From assembly GCF_029227915.1 (NCBI RefSeq), contig NC_079886.1, positions 21,678,501 through 21,742,500 of the forward strand: a stretch of DNA of 64,000 bases. Reading direction: 5' to 3'. This DNA is from Hydractinia symbiolongicarpus (lineage: Eukaryota > Cnidaria > Hydrozoa > Anthoathecata > Hydractiniidae). Made by a program: the position numbers and the translations under genes. The notes beneath the pieces were generated by a model. It made no database searches, had not been told where the DNA came from, and saw nothing but the letters and a program-made list of their open reading frames with translations. Shown here one piece after another: positions 35,646 through 47,300 of this stretch (positions are counted from its first letter, which is position 1; the number at the start of each line of letters is the position of its first letter).

Positions 35646-38600
35646 TCAACTGTCAGTCTCAATATTAGTATTAGTATTTTGCATACCTAAATATTCATAT
35701 TCCTGATCAACATGCAAGTTGTCATTACCGTCTTGACTAGGATTGTTAGGTACCTCATATTGTGCTTTGGTTTCGATTTTTAACTCTCTTTCCATCACCT
35801 CATTTCTAATCAAACTAGGTACTGCATAATTATCCAACATGTTTTGTTCCATGCTTACTAATGCGGTGTAAGTTTCTCCCGCCTCATATTTAATTTTTAA
35901 ACTTTGATAATTCTAAAAAATATAATTGTGTCAATATTTATGTGAGGCAATACGAGAGTAATCATTTTAAAAACTTTAGCACATTTTCTGCAGATTAAGC
36001 AGGCAATTTTATGTTAGTCTGCAAAAATTGTTAATGAAGTAAAATAGAAAATAGTGCAATTAAGAATGTTATAGTAAATTAAACGATTCTGTTACCTTTT
36101 CAAGTCTTTGGTTTCTTTTTCTAATCCTAAAAAAAAGCAGGGAAAATAATTGATTTTGTTATGTTATTAGAACGTAAAGATGAAACCAACACTAATTATA
36201 AAGGGGCAGATTTAAAATTTCTTGTAGAAGATGAATAGACAAAATGGTAAATTGGCGAAAATAGTGAGTCCATAAAACTGCTATTTTCACATTTTCAGGT
36301 AAAATTTTCAAACCAGTTTAAATTAGGTTGTTCGTGTCATAACAATATACAATGATTCTCTTCTGTGCACCATAGGCCATTATCTGACATTACAAGAACT
36401 ATTAGTTTTTAACTAACAATAGCAAAAAAAGTTTTTAAAAAATCGACCCATAACCTCCAGTGAAGCATTAAATACTGCTCTGCCTACTGTAGAAGGGAAA
36501 TATGTTAGGCATTATTCATGTATTTTATTAGCACTAGATTTTCATGGAGAGCATTGTATTATACACTAACCTCCAAATAAAACAGAAGACCAATGAAATT
36601 AGTGTCAATCTTTCAATAACTAATGTAAGAATAACCCCAAGGTTTTGTTTGTTAGTAACTCTTTGTTCTCTAGCAGTTGTTGGTTTTATAAACTTTTTAA
36701 GTGTTGGTTGTAAACTTGGTCTGGCTGATTTTGTGACTGTGACCTTGGTATACACTTTTAGCGTTGCTGTTTTTGTTGTTTTTGTAGCTGTTGTTGTTGT
36801 TGTTGGTGGTGGTGTTGTTGTTGTTTTTGTTGGTTTTGTTCTTGGGTTGAATAATGGAAGTGGTACTTTTATGTTTTGCAGTGGATCTAAAATCAATTTT
36901 TAAGCACACTGCATTTTTAATTAGATATGGAAACTAAACAAGACCATTAATTGGTTTGAAGTTGTTTGAAGTATAGATATAAAGTCGATTATTAACTTTA
37001 CATTTTCCTAGTGTGAATAGCAATATGCTCCCAATTTAGTATATTATGGGTGGTTATGATGTGTTTATTGTGTTTTTTTTATTTAAATAGTTTTTCTTTA
37101 AAAATATTCTAAATATAATTTTTTTTGCCTTTTTGACAATGGATCAAAGACAAAATGTGATTTTCAAACAGTTGACGATTCTATTACTCAGCATAAGAGA
37201 AAAAAGTGAAGGCACAAATTTTGTTTAATTTAATCTTCCTAACAATTTTTAACTGTGATAAACCTGTGATAGCTTACTTAGTTATGGCAAACATTATTAA
37301 CGTAATTGAAATTAAAAATTATCGGACTTGTACTTCATAAAATGTTCCTAAATTTTTTTAGATCAAGACCCAAAGTCTTTTAAAGGAGAAATTAGAATGA
37401 TTCTTTATAAGTGATATTTTATTTGTGTTAACGTTGTTTTCCAGGGTTTAAATCCACTGGGCAGATGCTTTATGTGTATTGCTTTATCTTTATTTTTAAG
37501 ATAAATTTTCCGCATTGAAGAAACGTCATTTTTTTATTTTATTTCTTGTAGTTATAATTATATTACATTTAAATGTTCACAAGGTTTATTTCCTTCTTAA
37601 ATTAATTGTTGCTTGTTTATGTGCATGGTTGATTGCTAGTGAAGTCATTTTTAATTTGTATATGCTTTGTATATTTTAGTGTATATGTTATAGATAGCGG
37701 CTTGGTCTCCTTATTGACGATGATCTACTTTGTTGTTAATTTAATCAATCATGAATTTTTGCATAAATCTTTACAGAGTCCAAATTGTGACAAACTTCAG
37801 GTTTCTTTTAATTTTCAAGCAAAAAAATTTCAATGCTGCATCTGTTTAACATTGTAAAAAAACAATATTTTCCATGAATTACTCTGTTAGATACAAGTTG
37901 ATATAGAAGCAATATTAAACAGCATGCTGATTGATCTTGTAGGATCATTGTGTTTGTACAAAAAACATGTGATGCTGAGGTAACCAGCTAAAGCACATAA
38001 AACATCTAAATTAAATTCTATTACAGATATTCACTTACACATTATATCTCCAGTGAATTTCACTAAACAACTTCCAGTGTTATGATATGTGATATCAGTT
38101 GAGATATTTGTCTTGCAAGAATACAAAAAATGAACAAGTAGTCCATCCCAGTTCTTTCTTTCGCCGATAGTCTAAAATGACAAATGTAAGCAAACAATTG
38201 GATATAAAATATTGTTCACTTTTGTAACAGAAATTTGAAGAATGTCTTTATTTACTTACAATATATATTTTATTTGTTTTTACAACATCTTCTATTAATT
38301 TATATTCATCCCATCTACCAACATTATCAATCAAATCCCAAATAAAGAGTGTTTTAACTTTTTGTAATAGGCATAAATTGGTTTTGATCTGCGTTGTTAC
38401 ATTGTTTACAGTTATAAACTCATGCTTAATATCTAAAAGTAAAAACGATATTAATATTTTAATGTACATAATTATTCATGCCATGAAATATAACTATATA
38501 TTTACCTGGGTTCTTTCGAATAGATTTATCATAACATCCTATTTGATGTTTTCCATATGAACTGAAGGTTGGTTGGGTATCAAAACATTTGCAACCTACA

Positions 38601-38764
38601 TTATCTTTATCTTCGTAAAAACATCTACTTTGATTGCATTCCAATCCTGTAAATGTGTCTGGTCCTTCATATCTCTGAACTCGAATTTTTTGCTGCAAGA
38701 ATGTCTTTAAAAAAAACAAGCATAAGCAAATATACACAAGCACATTTAACTTGCTGTTGTTCAT
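35646..38764 (-). CDS. Receptor-like gene G, mosaic ectodomain with short YxVP tail
   Basis: Six exons: 38506-38764, 38260-38432, 38039-38171, 36571-36886, 36096-36126 and 35646-35912. They give 392 residues. Exon 1, intron 1 and the 5' half of exon 2 nearly copy gene C. The 3' half of exon 2 (FIWDL..VEDVVKTNKIYI side), intron 2 and the start of exon 3 (ERKNWDGLL) resemble gene D. The end of exon 3 (NIS..NTGSCLVKF) is gene C-like again. The stalk is Thr/Pro-rich. The helix region (about residues 270-293) ends SLVFCFIWR like C and D but has an internal Glu-Arg pair. Exon 5 is RIRKRNQRLEK. The 88-residue tail starts NYQSLKIKYEAGETYTAL, then YAVP, YEVP and YEYLGM, closely related to gene H. The gene thus combines the ectodomain of one subfamily with the tail of another. 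Confidence 0.84.
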
Positions 38765-38937
38765 TTCACAGTTTGAAACACCACCTGTATTTTCTAATCC
38801 CTGCTCGAGAGTGAAATAAGCAAATTTATAATTATTTAATTTATTTTCCAGTAAAGTGAAACGAAATTATGTTTTCGTATCCATGAGTTAATGACCAAAA
38901 GTGAAACCTAGAAGTTGTACAAGACTTGTTTTGTTGA

Positions 38938-39115
38938 TATCTTTCGAATAGATTTACCATAACATCCTATTAGATGTTTTCCATATGAACTGAAGGTTGG
39001 TCGGTCCTTATAACATTTGCAACCTCCATGGATAATATATGGATTATTATATCTGCCACTATTGCATTCTAATCCCTTAAATATGTCTGGTCCTTCATTT
39101 CTCTGAACTTTAATT
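38938..39115 (-). pseudogene. Relic exon 1 upstream of gene G
   Basis: Minus-strand reading gives KVQRNEGPDIFKGLECNSG, then GGCKCYKDRPTFSSYGKH and GCYGKSIRK, clearly exon 1 of the C/D/G type. The part before VQR has an in-frame stop and no ATG, so no signal peptide. The normal GT donor after SIRKNP is missing, because sequence identity breaks at the junction with the gene G promoter flank. It is a truncated duplicate or the scar of a recombination event. Confidence 0.8.
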
Positions 39116-41141
39116 TTTTGGAGAGATGTCGTTATTTATAAGTAATACAAATAACAGACAGTATATGAACATATTTTGTCTGGTGTTTATATCACTATCA
39201 CATTTCTTTCGTCTTCAGCCTTTTTTTATTATGTTAGTTAGGGTCAGTATAAATGGAAAAAATTTTGGATAATCATTATTATTTTTAAGTTACTGATCAG
39301 AAAATGAAACTTATATTTTTCTAGTCACAAGTTTAGTTTGAAAACCTGAATTATTTAAATTTTTAGCAGATTCCTGAGAACACCTTACAAAGTGACGTGG
39401 TTCACATAAAATGAGTGGCAAACAAAAAGTGCTGCACACTCTAAGTATATCTAAAATATAGAAACTGCCAAAAAGTGGCTACAGACAGAGTGCCTGGTAT
39501 AAAAAAAAGACTTGCACAGGGACAAAAACAGCAATTCTTATGAAAAGAATGTTTAAGAGATTGTTATCTAATTTTATGTTTTTCTAACAACACAGAGATT
39601 CCCACAAGCAAACGAAAAGACAATTAGCCATTTTTCCCTATGTGAATGTAAAACAAAAGCATGTAAAAGTTACTTTTCAAGTTAATAATTAATTTCAAAG
39701 TTTAGTTAAAGTAAAACTTATTACCAATTACCAATTAATTTGCAAACAAGATATCCAATTAACCTACTACCCCGGAGTTAATATTTGGCAAATATTTTTT
39801 TTAACTCTCTTTCTAAATGGGCAAACAGGATCGTTTGCAAGTACTCTGCAAGCTGGTAAGTTGCAATAGATTTAACTATGGCAGTGGTGCAGGCCAAACA
39901 ACCAAGGTCGGAACAATCGGCTCCACGATCTAGAAAGGCCCAAAATATCATGAAATTGGGGCATGCTAAAGTCAGCAAATATTAGCATGCTTAAAAATTT
40001 GGGATCTAACCAAATAACCTTGGATCAAACGTCCGCTGTAAACTTTGACAAGTTTGGAGTGTGTGTGTTACTTGATAGAAACAAAGTATACTTTCCACTT
40101 ATCCCCCATAAAAGTCTCACGAAAATGATGTGCACCAGTAATAATGTAAGACTACAATGTGAGATAAACCATTTGACCAGTATGTTTGCTGTATGAACTA
40201 TTACAAAATTCTTTGTGAAATCTTCTTATAACAAATAACTGTATAGATTTTGCTCTCAGTTTTTTTTAAAAAGAACCTAGTTTATAGGAACCTTCCTAAC
40301 CTAGACTATGCTCAGCCTGAATTTTTTCATATATTATTACTAAGATCATAATAAAGTAAGCTCTAATAACTACACGACGATTATATTGAAGCAGTTTTTT
40401 CCCTTTTTACCAATTTCCGTAATTTTTTTCACAATAACTTACCATCTAGCTAAAAAATCAACTTTATTTTCACAACTTGTTTGGAGAACACACATTAGAA
40501 CAATTAAAGCTAAAAGTGGCCTCTGGCCTCAGTGGAGATTTAAACGAAGAAGTGTACCCTCGTTTTAATTGTCTAGCACCAGGAAGGAAAAATATGTTGT
40601 AAGACCATGTATATAGGTAAAAAATAGAAGAAAAATAATACTTGTATATCAAACTTATGGTTTTCATAAACAAATGATATGGCAGCCATTGCCATAGCAA
40701 CCATAGGAATCACCTAAATATTGTAGCACTTGCATATTCTTAATACATCATTAAAAATTTTATCATTGAATTTAGGAAGCTCACAAACAAATAAGTGAAA
40801 CAGATTAGCGGGTGAAAATACCTTTGAATCACAATGGAATTCACAGCTGTTGTGTTTTAAAAATGTTTTAAATGGTAAAGAAAAATTCCATTAGAATGTT
40901 ACAGAGCATAACCCCATCAAATGGCAGTTCTTTGGATGTTAACATTTTTTGAAGAATATTTACATAACCATAAGTCAGAAAGAAAATTATTAAAAGTTAC
41001 CGGACATGCCCTAATATACTTATTTAAGGTAAAAATTTTGTAGCACCACAATAAATAAACCACATGATCAGAAAGTTATATTACAGTTTGTTCATTACAA
41101 GTGTGTAATTTTTCATCTTAACTGTAAATGCGATTCCATAA
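39116..41141. other. Intergenic DNA between gene G relic and gene H
   Basis: Includes short open frames at 39778-39978 (minus), 39963-40196 (plus) and around 40470-40600 that I cannot connect to any family or splice model. No supported gene. Confidence 0.35.
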
Positions 41142-43228
41142 TCAGTATTGGTTTTGAATTTTAAAATTTTCATATTCATTATAGTTTTTTTGCTGTTTGA
41201 TGGTATTACTTGTTGTATTATAATAATGCGTCTTTTCTTGGTTGATATTATATAAATCTTCATAACCGTCCTGACTAAGTTTATCGGGAACTTCATACTG
41301 TCCTTCAGCATTGTCTTCTACACCTCTTTTGGTATTCATAATTTCAGCAGGTACTTCATAATTGTCACACATTTTATATTGTTTATTTTCATCCAATGTT
41401 GTGTATGTTTCTTCAGCGTTGTATTTAATTTTTAGGCTTTGATAATTCTAAATTACAAAATTCGATGGTTTTACTGGGAAATTGTACCTTATTGGTTGGC
41501 TAGAGGTTTAAATTGTGAAAGCATTTTATGTAATACACCAACACAGAACATTCTGCTATGCTGAAGTATTTTTCTAAGCAGAACTAGAAAAAAATCAAGC
41601 TGTTTATGCTTGAACTGATTATTTTATTAGTGTTTAGTGTTAAAAATTATGTTACCTTTTCAAGCACGTCTTTTCTTCTTCTAAAAAAACAGGTAGTATA
41701 AACATTTAATTTGAAGAATTTATTTTTTTGGTAATTTTGTAAGTAAGAAAAATATGCATCTTTAACTACATGACAACGAAAATTAATATTGCGTAGTGTA
41801 AAAATATGAAGAATTTCTGTGTAATATGGCTACCTCCTGTTTAATATGGCTACCTCCTGTTTAATATGGCTACCTCCTGTAGAAGGAAACGCACAAAAGA
41901 AACATGTTTCACCTTGATTTTTTCTTTGTCAGAATAACAATAATGATGAAAATGATAACTATAATAACGGTTGGGATTATTACTGCAGCTAAGATTATGT
42001 AAATTCCTGAATCCCCTTTCGCACCAGATTCTTTTCTTGTTGTTGTTGTTGTTGTTGATGTTGCTTTTATGGTCAATACATCAATTACGTTAGATGCTAA
42101 GGGATCTAAATATAGAGAACAAGTAAATGTAAGGTCATGTCAGTAATATTTATGCGTCTTTATATACCATTTCTTATTTTGTTTGTTTGTTCTTATAACG
42201 TTAGAAATAGAACATACATTTTCTTTCTCCAGTAAATTTAATTAATATGTTAGTGGCGTTGTCAGAACCACATTTGTAGCTGTACAGAATTAACAGACCA
42301 TTCCACATGCTTCGATTTTGTATCTAGAATGGTGGAAAAAAGGAATTGTATGAATGACTTAATGTTGAGAAGCATTCACTTGTCACATATTTACTGCTCT
42401 TACGGTAAATGTGTTGTTACGAAGGATTATATATTCTTTTGTTTTGATTGTGTTCCATTTTCCAGTTCCATTTGTGTAATTCCATATCGACGTGTAGGAG
42501 AGTTGTGCTGATGATTTGCAAGACTTTATTGTAATTTTTCTTTGATCGTTTTTGTAGGTAATATATTCAGATGCAGGACCTGTAAAAAATGAAAGAAATC
42601 ATGTTGCTAAATATATAATAAATTGTCAGTCAGACAAATTGGAAAGTCTTGCAATTATTAAATCCCAATTTAGGTATCTGTGAAATTTTATTCCTTCACA
42701 AGTTGCATGAAATGGGTTATAAGCTCCATATCTTGAAGAAAATAGGAATATCTTTTCTATTAAATTAGAAAGTTCAGTATAAAATTCAATTGGGAAATAG
42801 ATGTTTAATCTCTAGTAAGACCCCTGGATTACGCCCTATTCTGAACAACCCCCCCCCCCCCCCGGCCAAAGAAAATTGTATGTGGTAATTGTATAATACT
42901 GCGTGTAAATTAATTTGGAACTTACATTTTGAATAAAAGTTAATATAATTAAATGACAGTGTTTTCTTTAAATACATAGTTGTTTACCTTGTGTTGTGTG
43001 CAATTCTTCAAGTTTAAAACAGTGTGCACGTTTGAGGTGGTCTGATGTGAAAGCTGAACTCGTATTGCTACATGAGCAAGTCTTCCCTTCTTGTTCTTTA
43101 GAATAGGTATTATTGCATTTTATACCATAAACGACATCTGCCCCCTCTTTTCTATTAATCACAATGCTCTGAAGTCTTTCTGTGATGAGAAGCATATACC
43201 AGTAAATCCATATGAATTGCATATTCAC
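41142..43228 (-). CDS. Receptor-like gene H, YxVP tail
   Basis: Six exons: 42988-43228, 42404-42579, 42218-42323, 41913-42105, 41656-41680 and 41142-41447. They give 348 residues, the smallest member. Exon 1: signal peptide, then VINRKEGADVVYGIKCNNTYS, CSC, HCF; this is closest to gene B. Exon 2: ITIKSCK..SIWNYTNGTGKW. Exon 3: MWNGLLILYSYKC with IKFTG. Stalk is short (TTTTTT tract); the helix is about residues 209-233, ending ILTKKKSR. Exon 5 is nine residues (RRRKDVLEK). The tail opens NYQSLKIKYNAEETYTTL and has YEVP twice, YEDLY and an HYYNTTSNT relic of the YYST motif. Intron 4 contains a 20-bp x3 tandem repeat. It is the last array member before the NEK10 gene, which runs on the opposite strand. 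Confidence 0.86.
41826..41880. repeat. 20-bp tandem repeat, three copies
   Basis: Unit TAATATGGCTACCTCCTGTT repeated three times in intron 4 of gene H, a few tens of bases from the membrane exon. Confidence 0.9.
42849..42863. repeat. Poly-C tract
   Basis: Fifteen C in a row in intron 1 of gene H (poly-G on the coding strand). Confidence 0.9.
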
Positions 43229-43337
43229 TTTTCGCTATGTTTTGTTTTGTACTAAATAATAAGGCATGTAAAATCAAATGTTGCACTCCGTTTCAACTTT
43301 CTCATTTGGGTTTTCTTGAATATTTATTTGTGTTTTT

Positions 43338-43421
43338 GTGTTGTGTGAAAAGGGAACAGGTTATTAAAGCACGAAAAATGTGTTGTGTGAAAAGGGAACA
43401 GGTTATTAAAGCACGAAAAAG
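43338..43421. repeat. 42-bp direct repeat, two copies
   Basis: The unit beginning GTGTTGTGTGAAAAGGGAAC is duplicated head to tail with no visible difference, just upstream of gene H. Confidence 0.92.
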
Positions 43422-43680
43422 CAGTTGATTTTCGAATTTATTGACATAATAAAGAATTTAACCAAGATGATGAAAGTTTATTGATACAGTAGTTTTTTAA
43501 CACGCAGATGGAGAACAATATTTAAGGAGAACACTCAAAACAATTGCTGACCCATAATTTAATTTTATGACGTAATTATGCTGCTGTTATGCACAGGTTT
43601 TGTAAATTTTTTTATAAATTTTAATTTTAATTTTAAAGTATAAAAAATCTGCATGCACCAGTTTTTTTTATTTTTTTGGA

Positions 43681-43700
43681 GGGGGGGGGGGGGGGGGGGG
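43681..43700. repeat. Poly-G tract
   Basis: Twenty G in a row in the gap between gene H and NEK10. Such a run could form a quadruplex and is prone to length error in sequencing. Confidence 0.9.
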
Positions 43701-44377
43701 TTATAAATGACAAATTATGCATCGCTTAAGTTGGTGGTATCCCACTATTAAAACAATCAAATTCTTTTATCACATAATTTTATGTAAAGTTTAGTTTTTG
43801 AAAGAACTAAAATTGTTGCAGAACAGCTTTTAATGAAAACAAAATGTTTTGCATTGGTGCAACACGTAAGATATTGTACAACTGTGACACAGCAGTTTCA
43901 AACTTTTGATAGAAAACTTCAGAATAAAGTTGTTAACTAGATTCTGGTATTTAAATCTGTTAGAGGCTCTGAGCAAGGAAAATTCTATTTTAAGTCAAGA
44001 TGATCAAAAAGAAAGTTTATTTGCAAATTAATTGTTAAATTTGCAACAAAACATGAGTGGAACAATAGTAGTAATTGTAGATTTACACAGTAATATTTAG
44101 TTGTAAACAAATGAAAAAGATATACTTACCAAATTATTCAAATATCACATACATTCTACTGTTGAATGATATTGATTCATAATAATTTAATAACACAAAT
44201 TAGTTTCACTTACGTAAGGAAACAAATCATTTCTAAGTATCAGATTACGATTTCTTGTTATATTTTCTGGGACAACACGTCATCACTTTTCCATTAATTT
44301 ATTTATTTACTTACTGTATTATGTTATTGTGTTCATCAGTTGTTATTTAATTCATTTAAAAAATATTGTATTTTTAG

Positions 44378-47300
44378 TCTTTGGTGTTATTATTATCATC
44401 CAATGATGTTCTCGTGTTACATTTGACTTTGTATGCTCTAATTGGTTTAACCAAGAGGTATGAATTTCTTTTGTGTCTTTCCTGTTTTATGACTTATACA
44501 AATAAAACATATCACAGTGTACTAATTTTAAACTTCTTACTGAAGATGATTTTATGTTCAAGTTATTGAGTATCTAAATGAGTTTAATTTGGTTAATGAG
44601 ATTTTGATGGGCTGTTAAGCATCATGATAATGCTACCACATTATTATTATTATTATTATTCGTGTTAAAAGACATTTTCGACATCAACAATATTTTGTTT
44701 AAAAACAAATGGCTACTCTTTATTTATTTTTATTTTTTAAAGAACACCCTAACAACATTTTTCTTCTTTAAAGTAAGGAAATAAATAAATGGATTAAAGT
44801 AAATAATCACACCATCATATGTATTATTAACAGAATTAGCAGAGCTAATCATATGTTTTCTTTCAAAATATTCTAATTTATACTAATTTCTCAGAATTAT
44901 AGGATATGTTATTTCTTAAGTAGCAATCGCTTCAAGATGCACAAACTTGTAATTTAATATTTTAAACAGAACGACAGTTTTTTGTTAATTCATGGTGACC
45001 ACTTCCATAAAATCTCTTAAAGGACCAAAAAAATAAAGACCCTCCTAAAAATCTCCTAAATAACCTAAAATCGGGACCCAAAATATTGTTCCCTCATTTT
45101 ATTTTTAAATAGCAACTTTTTATTCTTATGTTTTTATGTAGCAAAAAATTAAGCATGACTTGAATGAAAAGCTTTTCTCGCATTCAAAAAGTAAAGGCCT
45201 GATTTTTAGTAACTCGTTATTACCACCTAAAGTTGGTGTCAATATCTAATAATTTTTAATGTTTTCTCACAAAAACTGTCCCCAAGACCTCCTAAATTCT
45301 CATAAAATTTGAAATTTTGAATCTGTAGCCACATTGTAAAGCAGCTAATATGAAATATAGGTTATTAGATACAAAGGACATTGTCGTTGAAGGTTATCAT
45401 TCATCAGTATATAAGACTGCTTCAGTTTTACTTACAGAATTTTATGGATATAAGTCAGCTTGAGGCCAAAATAATGAAATGATCAAACAATGCCTACCAT
45501 GGATTTCAGATATTAAATTTAACTGACAATTTTAGCTTTATAAATCTGGCCCAAAGCAAATTCATTTTTAATAACTGGTTTTCCTAGAGGAATCCTTTTA
45601 AACGCCATAAATGAGTTTCATAAATTGTATCCTGTGATGTGGAACAAGTTGAACTGTAAAAGTTGTGCCATGTGTTCGATTTTAGCGAGGAACCAAAAGC
45701 AATAATATGTGAATTGAATTGTGTGGAAATATTAATTCAAATTGTGGAAGATTATGATGTGACATCAAAACAGTAAGTATTATATTAACTACTTTGTAAG
45801 TGTTAGGTATATTTCTTTCCCATTGGATGTTGTAACAGAACAACTAACAATGTTTAATTCGTAGTTACACCTGAAACATTTACCTGTTTTTAATGTGTGA
45901 AAAATGGGCTAAAATTTACATGTTTAAAACAAAAAATCAATTTCGAAATTTGTAAATTTTAAATTAAACAATTCTGCAGTATTATTTAGTAAGTTTACTT
46001 AAAACTGTGTAAAGTTTATAACATTTACCTCAGCAGCGACAAAAATTTTCCTGTATTGTTTTATTATTCTTGTTAACAGACTTGCTGTCACGTTGCTGAG
46101 ACAATTGTGTACTGACTTAAGCATAAGAGAACAAGTTAAAGTATTTCACGGAATACCGGTCCTGCTCAGGTATGCTATCAAATCCTTTAGATTACTAGAT
46201 TCAGCAAATCCTTCTTACAAAAAAAATCATCATGTTAGCTAACCACCAACTGATGGTGCGACTTTACAACTTTCTGTTTTAAAGTACTCTCATGTCTGTG
46301 ATTTATTGGCCACTTGGATTCGTGGCTTTAAGGCTCTGTGGTTTTACGGTAGCTTTGCGGTGTAACAGCAGAATATGTAAACAAAGTTATTGCATTGCTC
46401 CACGAAGCCAGCTGTTTTATTTGATGGAAACATGATGGAGCCTGCATTAAATATTGTAAAGTTTTACCTTGCATGAGTACTGTTATTCGTGCTCTATAGG
46501 ACACTCTGTCTCAGAGACTTTTTAAGTAACATTGTGTATGTTTTCAGTTTATTGAGGAGTGACACGCTGAAGTTGTTATGGAATGTGGTGAGTGTTTTTA
46601 GAGGTTCAATGTATCTAAAAAATTTAGAGAAATATACGTGTGATGATTTTTTCAATAGCTGGTTCATTATTTAAGGCAGCATACACCATTCATTAAATAG
46701 AGAAGTTAATTATTTTTAACCTAGAATATTTTTATTAAAAAAATTGAGCAGTTTGAATTTCTCCAAACCTTACAAAAACCTTACATGGGCATCCCATGTA
46801 TATAAAATTCTGTCTTTGTCACAATTTAAAAAAACATAACGACATATTTTGACCTAACCTGTATGAAATCTCACTTTCACTTAATCTATTGTTTCAGTGT
46901 CATTGCATGTTTCAGATTATGCTTGATTATAATTTGTGTAGGTTTGGATATTGGTGCAGTTAGCAGAAGATAGTGATACCAGCAATGAGATTCGCTTGCT
47001 GGGTGGCATTCCACTTTTGATTGCTCTACTACAGTAAGTCTTCCATTCAATCGACATCCACGCTCTTGTTACACGCTCGTGTTCTGTTTTATATATTTGC
47101 ACATCCACGTCTCACAAAATCTAGTATAACTAGTCGTTAGCCCGTGGAAAATTCACGGGTTCGCCCGTCCTTTTTATACCGCATTGCGTGCTTCTCGCTA
47201 TTGCGCAGCTAAGCTACCATTTTGCGTGACGGACGGACGGACGGACGGACGGACAGACGTATACGGGCATTATATTATAGATTTTTGGTCATCAAAAAAG

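Larger units (their letters stand above)
43229..44377. other. Gap between gene H and first placed NEK10 exon
   Basis: The two genes diverge from this stretch only if NEK10 starts here. The missing NEK10 N-terminal exons may instead lie farther left. It holds a 42-bp direct repeat and a G20 tract. Confidence 0.4.

Noticed and set aside
40470-40600. Short frame with GLSGDLNEEVYPRFNCLAPG on the plus strand
   Set aside because: Looks protein-like but has no start, no clear splice borders and no family I recognise.
1-43228. Identification of the array as the Hydractinia-type Alr (Ig-like) allorecognition genes
   Set aside because: The general architecture is similar (single pass, Tyr tails, tandem array) but I see no Ig-like Cys/Trp pattern in the ectodomain exons; the sequences do not support that name.
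43950-44040. Possible upstream NEK10 exon encoding NLLEALSKENSILSQDD
   Set aside because: The frame is short and the available donor phase does not fit the phase-0 start of exon 44378.
45336-45470. Possible NEK10 exon after the AG near 45354
   Set aside because: Its donor phase would break the frame into the next exon; joining 44457 directly to 45686 gives a proper armadillo repeat.
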